Source: Brachynemurus nebulosus
Taxonomy: Eukaryota; Arthropoda; Insecta; Neuroptera; Myrmeleontidae
Direction of reading: 5' to 3'
DNA: 64,000 nt
Assembly (NCBI GenBank): GCA_035578155.1
Contig: JAPWDM010000001.1
Coordinates: forward strand, 76,723,472-76,787,471
Shown: positions 11,282 through 22,229 of the stretch, in pieces
Layout of the letters: each line of letters starts with the position of its first letter
Numbering within the stretch: the first letter of the stretch is position 1
Translations under genes and position numbers: made by a program
The notes under the pieces: model-generated
Databases searched by the model: none
The model's input: the letters and a program-made list of their open reading frames with translations, nothing else
What the model was told of the DNA's origin: nothing

Positions 11282-12268
11282 TTATTCTATTACATTAGCC
11301 TCACGCAATTCCTCTAAAATGGCTTGTATTTCGTTTTGATGATTGGTATGCCCAGCTAGTTGTAATGCAACCAATAATCTTAGCCTATCGATAAGTTCGT
11401 CTATATCATTCCAATAACGATAGTCAATCGTTTGATTAGTATCATAATGCATTAAACCGAAACCGGTTGGTTGTCGTTTAGGTGTTGATATGTACCTTGG
11501 TGACGATGGAAAAAGTTTTTTTATAATTATTCTATACATATAACTTTGCTTTGAATTAACCGGCGCATTAATATTATAACTTCTTTTATGCGCATTAGTA
11601 CTTTTTAAAATGGTCTTATAAGTATCCAAATCCGACTCTGTGTATACATGATAATTTGGATATTTTTTAAACATTAACTCAAAGAGACCTTTAGTGCCGG
11701 GGTAAACGATATTGTTAATAATAAAATTATCATCAATTATATCCAATTCAGAATTACCAATCATTAATTTATTTGTTCGCTCATCTATACGCAGTCCATA
11801 GGTACGATCAAGTGTTCTTTTAGCCCTACGTGTGGTTGCTAACGTGAGATATTTTTCAGCTAGTACACCAACATAGGGTTTTGCTGTAGGTTGACTACTT
11901 TGTTCCATCACATAAGCTGTTGCTGTAGGTTGACTACTTTGTTCCATAAGCGTTGACCGAAATATCTCAGTATCATCATCATCAACATTACTAAGAAAAC
12001 GTGACTTTAAATCGACATGAGAATCGGTTGAAAAACGTGCTTTTTTAATTTTAGGTTTTTCATCTTTAAGCAAGAAACTTTTTATTGGTTCATTTCTTAT
12101 TTCAGCAGCTAGTTCCTTAAGTGGCTCCGTTATTGGCTTAAATGATTCTTGCACATTTTTCTCTAGTTTAAACTGACTATCTTTCAGCGCACGGTATTTA
12201 GCGCGTATGAATTTTGTAGCATTGATGATTTTTCGTTTTAGCTCCCATTCGTTATAGTGTGTGCGTGC
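11282..12268 (-). CDS. DUF8207-like Polinton protein, start missing
   Basis: The frame is open from 12268 to the stop at 11282 without lesions, but no ATG lies near its beginning; a GTG at 12154 is internal. Typical features of the Polinton DUF8207 family are visible: YGLRIDERTNKLMIGNS, IIVYPGTKGLFELMFKKYP-like text, LDTYKTILKSTNAHKR, a YRYWNDIDELIDRLRLL segment and the C-terminal HQNEIQAILEELREA. A 13-residue MEQSSQPTA-type stretch is duplicated near residues 70-95. The function is unknown. It lies 44 bases upstream of the fibre-like gene on the same strand. The missing start next to the 21-bp minisatellite suggests the upstream promoter and start were replaced by the repeat. Confidence 0.75.
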   Translation of the reverse strand, partial: ARTHYNEWELKRKIINATKFIRAKYRALKDSQFKLEKNVQESFKPITEPLKELAAEIRNEPIKSFLLKDEKPKIKKARFSTDSHVDLKSRFLSNVDDDDTEIFRSTLMEQSSQPTATAYVMEQSSQPTAKPYVGVLAEKYLTLATTRRAKRTLDRTYGLRIDERTNKLMIGNSELDIIDDNFIINNIVYPGTKGLFELMFKKYPNYHVYTESDLDTYKTILKSTNAHKRSYNINAPVNSKQSYMYRIIIKKLFPSSPRYISTPKRQPTGFGLMHYDTNQTIDYRYWNDIDELIDRLRLLVALQLAGHTNHQNEIQAILEELREANVIE

Positions 12269-12361
12269 TTATGTTATTACAGTTTACTAGCAAATGTGCA
12301 ATGTGAATGTGCACACAGCTATTTTATAGCTTTTCCGAACCAAACCGATGAACTGAACAGG

Positions 12362-13073
12362 AATTTCGGTTCGATCGCACATTATTTCGGTTCGAACACA
12401 CACTATTTCGGTTCAACTGCACACTATTTCGGTTCAACCGCACACTATTTCGGTTCGACCGCACATAATTTCGGTTCAACCGCACACTATTTCGGTTCAA
12501 TCGCACACAATTTCGGTTCAACCGCACATAATTTCGGTTCGACCGCACATAATTTCAGTTCGACCGCACGTAATTTCGGTTCGACCGCCCATAATTTCGG
12601 TTCGATCGCACATACTTTCGGTTCGACCGCACATAATTTCGGTTTAACCGCACTCAATTTCGGTTCGACCACACATAATTTCGGTTCGACCGCACATAAT
12701 TTCGGTTCGACCGCACATAATTTCGGTTCGACCGCACATAATTTCGGTTCGACCGCACATAATTTCGGTTCGACCGCACATAATTTCGGTTCGACCGCAC
12801 ACAATTTCGGTTCGGCCGCACACAATTTCGGTTCGACCGCACATAATGTCGGTTCGACCGCACATAATTTCAGTTCGACCGCACAGAATTTCGGTTCGAC
12901 CGCACATAATTGCGGTTCGACCGCACATAATTTCGGTTCGACCGCACACAATTTCGGTTCGACCGCACATAATTTCGGTTCGACCGCACATAATTTCAGT
13001 TCGACCACATATAATTTCGGTTCGACCGCACATAATTTCGGTTCGATCGCACATAACTTCGGTTCGATCGCAC
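12362..13073. repeat. 21-bp minisatellite, about 34 copies
   Basis: The unit is close to TTCGGTTCGACCGCACATAA plus one base. Variation is scattered: GATCG and AACCG variants cluster at the left end, and nearly perfect units fill the middle. The unit is a multiple of three and stop-poor, so long repetitive frames are open on both strands, including a seven-residue NFGSTAH repeat on plus. It lies exactly between the DUF8207-like and ATPase genes of the Polinton. It is far more GC-rich than its surroundings. Confidence 0.92.
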
Positions 13074-13125
13074 ACACAATGGTATTTCATATAGAAATAA
13101 TTTATATGTTATTGATTTTTAAAAA

Positions 13126-13774
13126 TCAGTATCTAGTTTGAATAAAGATATCGAAATTTTTACGATACCTTCCGCTATTCAACTCACTGTTTTTATCTAT
13201 AACCAAAAAATTGAACTTTTCACGCCAACATTCATTGCAAATTTCTTTTAACTGATCGAATAACATGTCACTACCTACATGTTCTTGGAAAACATGTTTC
13301 ATATTAGCTAAAACTTGATTAAATAAAACTGTTAAATTAACATTATCTCTAAGTAATTTTTTGGTATGAAACTGTATGTCTGACAAAGATAGAAGACTGA
13401 AACATCTTTATGACGTCCCATACTGAAATATGCTCTAATATTATTTTGTTTGTCCGTTGCAACATCGTCAAATATAAAAATTGAATTATTTTTTACATCT
13501 TCTGGCGCTAAAACATCATCATTATTAGAAAAAGTAAAATATCCTAGAGCCCTTATTGGTTTGAGAACGCGTTTCAGATACTCATACTTTGGTTGGCAAA
13601 GTGATTTTGAATAGAGATAAAAATTTTCGAAACTTAATCCATTCGGATGTTCTAATAAATTTAATAAAATGCTAGTCTTGCCACACCCTGAAGAACAATA
13701 GATTATACATCTTATACTATCCGGTAATAAGGGGCCGTGCTTTTTTCAGCTAATGTGGTTGATACAAAATCCAT
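13126..13774 (-). pseudogene. Polinton packaging ATPase (FtsK/HerA type), two frameshifts
   Basis: This family pumps DNA into capsids. The minus-strand ATG is at 13774 (MDFVSTTLAEK). The frame shifts near 13745 at an A-run, then continues with a Walker A motif, SSGCGKTS (about 13685-13665), and a Walker B motif, SIFIFDDVA (about 13480). YFSMGRHKD and YLCQTY follow. A second frameshift falls in an A6 run near 13360. The last 75 codons (FNQVLANMKHVF, EHVGSDMLFDQLKEIC, FLVIDKNSELNSGRYRK) are in the new frame and end at 13126. Total length of about 216 residues matches family members. Both lesions are single-base shifts in homopolymers; sequencing error is possible but decay is likelier given the neighbours. 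Confidence 0.88.
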
Positions 13775-14206
13775 ATTTTTGATTGGTAGTTAAACATCTT
13801 GTTTTTTTAACATTTTTAACGCTACTGATTGATTATATAAACGCTCACCCCCTTACTTACGCGCAGTAGTCATCATGAACCACCACAGCGTGAATTGAAG
13901 CACCTTAGGTCTTGAATGTATACTCGTCAACAATGAATTTAATTGTTGCAGTGATCCACAAGTCATCGACAACAATCAAATTAAATAGTTTAACGATTCT
14001 AGTAAACCATTGTTGTCAATAGCTTTTAATCATATTGAAAAGGATGACATTATACACCTATGTATTATAATTTCTAACTGTTGTGAAAAGAGAATTTATT
14101 TGATTGAAAGTGATGGAAATTGTAAATTAGCTGTTCATGAAATTTTTTTCAATTTTTCATGAATCTCTAAATAGCTCGAATTAAATATTATTAGCATTCA
14201 TTTCTA
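13775..14206. promoter_or_regulatory. Divergent intergenic region of the Polinton
   Basis: The minus-strand block (ATPase) and the plus-strand block (minor capsid onward) both point away from this stretch, so it should hold both promoters. TATATAA at about 13833 is a candidate TATA box. A plus-strand stretch near 14000-14150 is nearly open but resembles nothing known. Confidence 0.4.
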
Positions 14207-14550
14207 ATGTTACGTCACAACCGGCAACAACAACAACGAAGTGGTCGTGGACTTGTTAATTTATTTATTCATTAATTAACAATTTACCGTTCGAACTTCA
14301 CATACGTGGCTATCAATATTGTGGATCGGGTACAAAATTACAAGAAATATTAGCAAGAGGTGATCCGGGGATCAATAAATTAGACGAAGTTTGTAAGGCA
14401 CACGATATCGCTTACTCGCAAAGTAAAAATCTCTCTGATTGACATAAGGCGGATTTAATTTCAGCAAACGCAGCCTGGGATCGAGTTAAATCTTCGGACG
14501 CAAAATTTGGTGAAAAAGCTGCTGCGTGGGCAGTAACAAATGAAAGCTAA
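14207..14550 (+). pseudogene. PLA2-like domain of Polinton minor capsid protein
   Basis: From ATG 14207 the frame reads a Gln/Arg-rich start with GRGLVN, shifts near 14262, then continues with GYQYCGSGTKL (calcium-loop-like) and LDEVCKAHDIAYSQS (the HDxxY catalytic motif of phospholipase A2-like domains). This is the kind found in parvovirus VP1 and in insect Polinton/adintovirus capsid proteins. A TGA lies in frame at about 14440 (after SKNLSD). The frame ends at 14550, overlapping the ATG at 14540 of the next segment. Comparison with the family suggests the two were once one protein. In viruses this domain helps particles breach membranes; here it is broken. Confidence 0.82.
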
Positions 14551-14989
14551 AGTGAAACTCGGTATGGGCGTGAACAAAAAGGCTACACTCGGTCAAGTGC
14601 GGAGAAGCGTACGTGGTACTGGTAAAAAATTAAAACGTGAACAAATTAATAATGCTGTAAAGGTTGCTCTTAAAGCGGCCAAAGTTGCGGCTAGGGGTAA
14701 AAGAATTAAAACACCACGTATTATTCCAATACCTAAAACGGGGGGTGTTCTACCACTTTTACCAATTTTTGCAGCACTTTCGGCAGCCGGTGCGCTAGCG
14801 GGTGGTGCATCAAGAATTGCGAAAGCTATTAATGATGCTAAAGCGGCACAAAAACAGTTGAATGAAAGTGAATGCCATAACCGAACGATGGAGGCTATTA
14901 CTATACGTAATGGTCGGGATTTGTATATAAAACCATATAGAAAAGGATTAAGATTATACTTGCAACCGTATCCAAAAAACGTACATTGA
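14540..14989 (+). CDS. Adenovirus pX/pVI-like minor capsid segment
   Basis: The 149-residue frame has a very basic N-terminal half (KKATLGQVRRSVRGTGKKLK) with Ala-rich stretches. A hydrophobic segment follows, GGVLPLLPIFAALSAAGALA (about residues 68-87), then GASRIAKAINDAKAAQ. It ends in YIKPYRKGLRLYLQPYP. This layout is typical of the Polinton/adintovirus DNA-condensing or membrane-active minor capsid protein. The segment is probably the C-terminal part of the PLA2-containing protein upstream, separated by a frameshift at about 14540. It ends four bases into the protease frame. Confidence 0.75.
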   Translation: MKAKVKLGMGVNKKATLGQVRRSVRGTGKKLKREQINNAVKVALKAAKVAARGKRIKTPRIIPIPKTGGVLPLLPIFAALSAAGALAGGASRIAKAINDAKAAQKQLNESECHNRTMEAITIRNGRDLYIKPYRKGLRLYLQPYPKNVH

Positions 14990-15366
14990 AATTGCCCGAG
15001 CGGGCACTAACAGATAGAGATTTACGTAAATGTGGTAAATATTTGCCTCATTTTCGTGGTGTATTTATGCGGGATAATTTACCCAAACGTGGACCGTGGT
15101 ATAATGAATGCGGTATTTTAAATTTAGATAGTTCTACCGGACCTGGTACTCATTGGACCTGTTACTGGAAAAACGGGAATCAGGTAGATTATTTTGATAG
15201 CTTTGGTAATTTAAAACCGCCGCTTGAAGTGGCTCGCTACCCTAGTGGAAACAATATTACATACAATTATAATAAATATCAAGATTACAATTCCTATAAA
15301 TGTAGTCATTTATGTTTAGAGTTTCTTTATAATAAATATTACGGTGATGGTGATAAATATTTATAA
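14986..15366 (+). CDS. Adenain-like cysteine protease (Polinton)
   Basis: Peptidases of this family mature capsid proteins. The frame has no stop for 126 codons. Catalytic signatures are in order: NECGILNLD, then GTHWTCYWK with the catalytic His (about residue 47), then DYFDSFGNLKPP with the acidic residue, then YNKYQDYNSYKCSHLCLEFL with the oxyanion Gln and the nucleophile Cys in KCSHLC. The family usually has CGHLC there, so Ser replaces Gly. The beginning lacks an ATG in a good place (the open frame starts at a TTG), so the true start is uncertain. Length agrees with other Polinton proteases. Confidence 0.85.
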   Translation: MKLPERALTDRDLRKCGKYLPHFRGVFMRDNLPKRGPWYNECGILNLDSSTGPGTHWTCYWKNGNQVDYFDSFGNLKPPLEVARYPSGNNITYNYNKYQDYNSYKCSHLCLEFLYNKYYGDGDKYL

Positions 15367-15385
15367 AAGAAATCAACGCTCACGT

Positions 15386-16109
15386 ATGTTTGACATTTTA
15401 AAAGACAAAGTCATGGCGTTCACATTAACTTTATCGGGAAATGCCACTATACTCACTGCACACTATTTTCCCGCAATTCAACTTGGAAGTCAATATGAGT
15501 GTGCTCTATTAGATTTTCAAGTATACAATTCAATTCCTAATGTAACTTAAAAATAATTTATTACATTATGGTGATAACGATGTAATATCATTTCCTACCG
15601 GCACCTTTGAAACAGATGATTTAGCTACATATATAAACAAAACTATTTACAACAAGTATGGTAATATATAACAATGAAAATGATAAACCATACATATATC
15701 TAAGGGCTAATAATAATACACTCAAATGCGAAATAATTAGCAATAAAGCTATTGATTTCACGAAACCTAATACAATTGGTCCACTTTTAGGGCTTACTAA
15801 ACGGATATTGGAACCAAACAAGCTTCACTCATCAAATGACCCTGTCAGTATCATGAAGGTGAATGCAATACGCATTGAATCTAATATTACGAGTAATGCT
15901 TATATGAATGATACGCTAGCTCACAAACTTCACGAAATTTCACCTCTTTTTGCACCAGGGTATAAAATAATTTAGGTACCGCGAAATATAATCTATTCAC
16001 CAGTAACGGTTAGAGAGTTTACATCTCTTTCACTGAAAATTGTCGATCAAAACGGTGATTTGGTGGACTTTTGCGATGAAACAATCACAGTACGTTTATA
16101 TTTGAGACC

Positions 16110-16116
<7 letters not shown>
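15386..16116 (+). pseudogene. Penton-like capsid protein of Polinton, disrupted
   Basis: From ATG 15386 the protein reads FTLTLSGNATILTAHYFP and YNSIPNV. A frameshift follows at about 15548, another near 15665, and an in-frame TAG at 15973-15975 just after FAPGYKII. Homologous text continues to the TAA at 16114 (IVDQNGDLVDF, ITVRLYL). The order and phrases such as NNNTLKCEI, TIGPLLGL and HEISPLF match a roughly 210-250-residue capsid protein of insect Polintons, taken here as penton-like. The assignment to penton rather than another capsid gene is inferred from size. Confidence 0.72.
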
Positions 16117-16344
<228 letters not shown>

Positions 16345-16389
16345 CATACCTAGACAAAAATCGAAAACTATAGTATATTATATGTGTAA

Positions 16390-17480
16390 TGTAATATATC
16401 GATGTTGAAAATTTTTTCACCGTTAAAAGGTTAAATTATTTGAATTAGTTAAGTTACTAAATGACCTTCGCAGGACCGCCATAAGTTATATGAGATCTGT
16501 TAGGATCCTGAGGATCCAAAAAACATCAAAAATAAACTACTTAGCCGGTTAAAAAAATTTTTTTTACTGTTATAGGTAAGCTTTTTACTAAAATTATTTT
16601 AAATGATCAAAGATTATGTTGTATGAGTCCATGGGTCCTAAAAATGTCAAAAACAAAATAGCCGACCGATTTTGAAAATTTTTTCACTGTTACAGAGGTA
16701 AACTATTTTAGATGGATATAGCTTATACTTTGTATGAGGTCAGCCAGGGTCCTGGGATATTAAAAACGCCAAAAATAAACTAACCGACCAATTGAAAGCT
16801 AAACTATTTTAAATGAACATAGATTCATGGATCCCAAAAGAGTCAGGGCCCGTGGGTCCCAAAAGAGTCAAAAATAAAATAACCTTTTTTAAAAATTTCT
16901 TCACTGTTACAGAGATAAACTATTTTAGATGGATGGTGTTATCTGAGATTCGCAAGTGTCCTGTGGATTCAAAAGCGGCAAAATAGACTACAAAACGGGT
17001 TTTGAAAATACTTATACTGTTAGAAAGTTAAAATATCCCAGATGAATATAGGTTATATTAGATAAGGTCTGCCCTAAATATACGGCCGAGCTGATTTTTT
17101 AATAAGTTCCACCAGGATCTTGCGGATCTATAAACGTTAGAAATAAGTTATCGAACCGATTCTGAAAATTTTCTCACTGCTAGAAAGCTAAATTATTTTA
17201 GATGGATAGCAACTGTATGCTGTATAGAGCCCGTCCGGATTCTAGAGTCCCAAAAATGTTAAAAAAATTACGCAACCGATTTTAAAAATTCTTTTACTCT
17301 CAGAAAGCTAAACGTGGCTAAAAATGAACTACCCAATTGAATTTAAAAATTTTTTGACCATCAAAATGTTAAACTATTTTAAATGGATATATGCTACATT
17401 ATCTGAAATTCGCTAGAGTCCTGACGACCCAAAGGCGCCAAAAATTAACTAATCAACTGATTTTGAAAATCTTCCCACTG
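16390..17480. repeat. Degenerate tandem modules, about 110-120 bp
   Basis: Eight or nine diverged units recur. Each has GATTTTGAAAATT, a CACTGTTA-type block, AAACTATTTTAGATGGATAT and a GGTCCT-like block followed by CAAAAATAAACTA. Related modules appear near 43370-43640 and 48720-49330. No coding potential was seen. Confidence 0.75.
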
Positions 17481-17499
17481 TTAGAAAGCTAAACTATGT

Positions 17500-17760
17500 C
17501 TGCTTGTGGATATTTTTGCTAGTTGACGAATAGAATATTCCAAAACATTTGTCAAGATATGCCATTTGGCCTCTTTTTCAATGACCAATTATATGGTGCA
17601 ATTGATTTTTCGATATCTTTGCTAGTTGACAAATAGAACATTCTATAATTTTTTTTTAAACTGCGCTACTTAATCTCATTTTTAGTGACCAATTCAATGG
17701 TGAAATCTGTTTTTGATGTCTCTGCTAGTTGACGTTTAGAATATCTAGAATTTTACGTTA
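17500..17760. repeat. Three tandem units of about 95 bp
   Basis: Three diverged units share TTTGCTAGTTGAC, TAGAATATTC and GACCAATT..ATGGTG blocks. Confidence 0.7.
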
Positions 17761-17818
17761 CTCATTTTGCATTTGCATGTTGCATATTACCATGCAGAAT
17801 AATTACATTAATTAATAC

Positions 17819-18288
17819 TAGTGATGAGCAAAATTAGTCTTGGTCTTGCAGTCTTGTCTTGGTCTTGCATTTTTTGCAAGACCAAGACCAAGACCAAGAC
17901 TGCATTTTGCAAGACCAAGACCAAGACTATAAGTATGGCTGCAAGACCAATACCAAGACTCAAGTGAGCAAGACCAAGACTATAGCAAGAAAAAGGCAAG
18001 ACTCTTGCTAAATTATTTAAATAGTTTAAAAGTATAATTAATACCGTAAAGGGAGAAAATTCTGATTTTAGAAGGAAAAAATTCGCTAATAAAAAAATGC
18101 AAGAAAGTGCAAGATTTTTAGCAATACCAAGACCAAGACCAATACCAAGACTGCATTTTGCAAGACCAAGACCAAGACCAAGACTCAAACTGCTCTAGCA
18201 AGACCAAGACCAAGATTCTTAATGCAAGAACAAGAGCAAGACCAAGACTGCCAAGTTTTGGTCTTGGTCTTGCATTTGCTCATCACTA
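17819..18288. mobile_element. hAT-like MITE with CAAGAC repeats
   Basis: The terminal inverted repeat is TAGTGATGAGCAAA (17819) against TTTGCTCATCACTA (ends 18288). The flanks ATTAATAC and ATTGATAC match at seven of eight bases, as expected of an 8-bp hAT target duplication. The interior is full of AAGACC-type repeats in both orientations (about 17835-17990 and 18115-18270), separated by about 130 bases of AT-rich DNA. No transposase is present. Confidence 0.8.
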
Positions 18289-18996
18289 ATTGATACGTAT
18301 TCTCCAATTCAAAAAAAAAAACTAATATTAATTCCTTTTTGTTTAACCTAAACAATTTTTTTTTGTCCCACATACATGAGTAGCAAATATAAAAATTTTT
18401 CATTTTTCTATATTCATTGTAACTATAGTTACAATATCTTGAAATGTTATGATATTTTGATGTAATATGTTGAAATGAGTCGCTGAGTTTCAAAACTATC
18501 TAATTGACTATTTTTTCAAAATTGAGTTAGATACGGCTTATTATTCAGGAGGATAAACTGCCCCAAAAAATACCAAATAGACGATGCAAAGTCGGCTTTT
18601 CCCCTTTTCATTTTAATGACAAAAATACGAAACTGTTTCAAAAGTAGCTAATTGCAATATTTTCAATTGAGAAAACGTGGAGTTGCAAGCAAAACAAACC
18701 AGCCGCAAAACTATCTAATTATTTATACAAAAACTAGCCGTGTACCCTATGGGATCTGCCATCACCAACACTTTAAAAGGTAAAATTGTAATTTAAAAAA
18801 ATTCTTTTTGGAAAGCCGTTTGTTATATTATTTACTTTAATAGCCATAGTAACATATTTTATATATTTATCTTTAACTTCAAAAATGAAATTGAATGAAT
18901 GAATTTCCATATAAATTATACGACAATATATTATATAAAAGAAGTTGCAGTAAGGATCAAATCGATCGGATGATTTGTCTTCGAGTTTAATCGTAC
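18289..18996. other. AT-rich sequence, no gene
   Basis: No coding feature was recognised. At about 18731 an ACTAGCCGTGTACCC motif resembles the end of repeat family A. Confidence 0.5.
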
Positions 18997-19648
18997 CAAA
19001 GGACAATGGGCAAAACTATATGGGGAGCTGCCCCCTAGCGTCCAAGATTGAGACCGGTGCCGATCGATAGCCTTGGTCAAGTAGCCCAACTTTGTCAATG
19101 GGTACGTTCATGGAGAACCTGGTCTTCAAAAGTTATAGGGCGTCAAATGCACAAAAAGTCTGCATGTGGCCATAGCCAAACGGGATACCCTGTATAGGTA
19201 CAAATGGGTTATGAGACATGCGGTGGGCCGTCCTGTCACTGTGTAAAACCACTTTCCTAGCAAGTAGCCTAACCTCGTTCTTTCACGTAGCCTATAGCAG
19301 AAGATGTACCGAGTGGCTTCAGACTTGTACATTGGGAGAATCCGAAGAAAAGTTTGGGAGTCCTACCGGTGGCGATTTCTGACAGACTCCTTGGTAGATT
19401 GCCGAAGTAAGGTAGTCCGAAGTGCACCCTCCCGGAGGGAACTCTAATGCCTGCTGCAGGTCAACACACATCGTTTCCTTAAGAAATGGCCACGTGGAGT
19501 ATGCAAAACCTACTGCACGTCGGAACTTTTGAATGCCAGGTTCTCCGTACTTAAGATGGGTATATTTGTGACCTACTAGAAAAGGGCTTTCAGAAAATAC
19601 ATATCTCACCAGCGGCCGCTAGGGGACAATTTTGCCCATTGTCCTTTG
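18997..19648. mobile_element. Terminal-inverted-repeat element, 652 bp
   Basis: CAAAGGACAATGGGCAAAA at the left end is mirrored by TTTTGCCCATTGTCCTTTG at the right end, and adjoining CCCCTAGCG/CGCTAGGGG-like bases also pair. The interior is noticeably more GC-rich than its surroundings. Its open frames resemble no protein. No clear target duplication was seen. It is probably a non-autonomous DNA transposon. Confidence 0.8.
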
Positions 19649-20015
19649 AAAAATGTAATTTCGAGAAAAAAGCGTTTAAAATTTAAGTTACTGGTTAGAC
19701 TATCGGAATATGCAAAAAAAAAATCGATTTATTTCACAAACTCGTATACTGAAAAAAAAGTGGACAGCAAACTCGTATTTACTAAAAACATCGATAGATT
19801 GTAATTTAAAATATTTAAATGTCTGCTTCATGTCTACATAGGTAGCAAACATCAAAACCCCTGTCGCAGCATCCTGCATAACATAGCGAATTTCCGTTTA
19901 TAAAAATTAGTTTTTCTCGGAAACTAGTTGACATAGAATAATAGTTTAAAGAGCTTTTTTATGTAATTTTTTTTCCTCTTTTAAATGGAGTAAAAAAATT
20001 TGGCAAAAATATTTG
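19649..20015. other. AT-rich sequence, no gene
   Basis: Nothing was recognised apart from A/T runs. Confidence 0.5.
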
Positions 20016-20460
<445 letters not shown>

Positions 20461-21240
20461 AATCTTAAATTCATAGTGATGAAAATACAGTATTTAATAT
20501 GTTTTTTGTGTTTCCTGAAAACTGTGATTTTTGTTATACGAGGTCGAGAAAGAGTATGCGCGATATGTCATCAAAATCTTGTCATATATTTTTTTTATAA
20601 AATTTCCTTGCATCAATCAGATTTTCTGATTTACTTCATCTTATTTAAAATTAAATAAGAAATTTTTCAAAATAATAATTAAAATGTGTTAAAATAAAAA
20701 TATTTATAATTAGGTTATATACATGCATGCATATATTTAAAAATAATTCCATTTGACAGATTGTTATAAAAAAAAAACAAAACAAAAAATTAAAATTATC
20801 AAAATTTGTACTTCGTTTACAGATAGCTAAGGGCCATTCAACACCACAAAAAAAATATGTCAAAAATTTATTTAATCAAATAAATAGTACAGTTTAATTG
20901 ATTAACATTTATAATATAACTTTATAAATTTATTGAGATATTATTCATAACATTTAATTAAAGAAATCTGACATATATGTAGGTAATAGAAATAACTAGT
21001 GACGAAACGCCCTTCGACACATTTATAAACACAATATATATTAAATAGGAAAATCAAACGAGCTAGGGTGAAATGAAAAATAAATAAAAAGAGACTTTTT
21101 TCAAAGATTATTTTTGATTTTTCTTGAGAACCAGTTTATATAGAAGAAAAGTATAAAAATCTCTCTGATATAACTTCTTACGATATTTTTGATAATGTAA
21201 TAAAATTTTTGAAAAAGTTTTAAATTCTGATCAAAAACAC
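20461..21240. other. AT-rich sequence with a short dispersed repeat
   Basis: Positions 20455-20580 (CTTAAATTCATAGTGATGAA, ACGAGGTCGAGAAAGAG, GCGCGATATG) resemble 35080-35200. The rest shows nothing. Confidence 0.5.
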
Positions 21241-21358
21241 AAAAAAAGACTTTAAAGCCCAAAATTTCCGGTCTGTGGCATCGGATGTGTCTGGCAAACG
21301 AACTCATCCAAGCGCTTTGGACATTCAACGATTTTACCAAATTTCGTAACAATTAGAA
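21241..21358 (+). repeat. Repeat family B, left-half fragment
   Basis: Contains CATCGGATGTGTCTGGC, AACTCATCCAAG and ACCAAATTTCGTAA as in the copy at 20070-20150. Confidence 0.7.
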
Positions 21359-21371
21359 AGACATTATAACA

Positions 21372-21477
21372 TTTATAAAGACATGTAAAATCGCCAAAAA
21401 GTTTAGGACCAAAAAACATATGTAGTACTATTAGATATGGTCCTAAACTTTTTGGCGATTTTACATGTCTTTATAAA
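21372..21477. repeat. Perfect 39-bp-arm hairpin
   Basis: Positions 21372-21410 are the exact reverse complement of 21439-21477, with a 28-base loop (21411-21438). The arm contains ATCGCCAAAAAGTTTAGGACC-type sequence. It could be a MITE remnant, a hairpin RNA precursor or a recent inverted duplication. No conserved microRNA was recognised. Confidence 0.9.
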
Positions 21478-22229
21478 AATAGTGTTTTATGTTTAAGTCC
21501 CTGCATTTTCGGCAAAACAAATGAGAGAGCGTTGATTTTAATACAGAATGAAAGCTTCGAATTTCTACTTTCAGAATCTTTCCTTAAAATTTTTTTATGT
21601 TTTACTGTTTTTGATTTATGGTTAAAAAAAACTTGATATAAGAATTTAAAATGGAACTTTTACGTTCAAAGCTCACTATTAGTTCAAAGAATTCTTTTTC
21701 AATTAATTTTAATATTATATTCAAAAAGATCACTTTTTTTCCTTTAATTTCTTTTTTTTTCATCGCTGTGCGACAATTTTTAATCGAGTTATAGTAATTC
21801 AAAGAGTAGAGCACACACGAAACTTTGACTGTTCATAACTTCGTAACTAATCATTGTACGGAAATTTTTCGGTTGTCGTTAGAAAGCTAAAAATGTGTTA
21901 TTTAATATGATAGAAACGTTAATTAAGAGAAAACAATTTTTATCTATTAAAAAAATTATATTTTAATTTTTTAAAAAATAGAGAATATGCACTTTCACAC
22001 TTTGATGTGAGGTGATAGTCAAAGAAATGCTTAAATAATTTAAAAAAAGTGCATAGATTGGAAGGCAAATGTGTAGTCAAATCGTATACACAACGTTGTT
22101 TAAATTAAAGTTTTCATTGCATAGATAAAACCATTTTAAGAAAAAAAATTGAAGTGGTCTTAAATTTTGTGATGGGGGTGTATATATATTATAAAATACA
22201 AAACAATAAATATAACTACCAAAACTTAC
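21478..22229. other. AT-rich intronic sequence
   Basis: No gene or clear repeat was recognised. It lies just downstream (minus sense) of the protease exon at 22230-22495. Confidence 0.5.

Noticed and set aside
12257..13141. A 294-codon open frame with NFGSTAH heptad repeats and several long frames on the other strand
   Set aside because: All are translations of the 21-bp minisatellite, whose unit length keeps every frame open; there is no independent sign of a protein.
19126..19609. Two overlapping minus-strand frames of 68 and 96 codons in a GC-richer patch
   Set aside because: They resemble no protein, and the patch is bounded by exact inverted repeats, so it is better explained as a non-coding DNA transposon.
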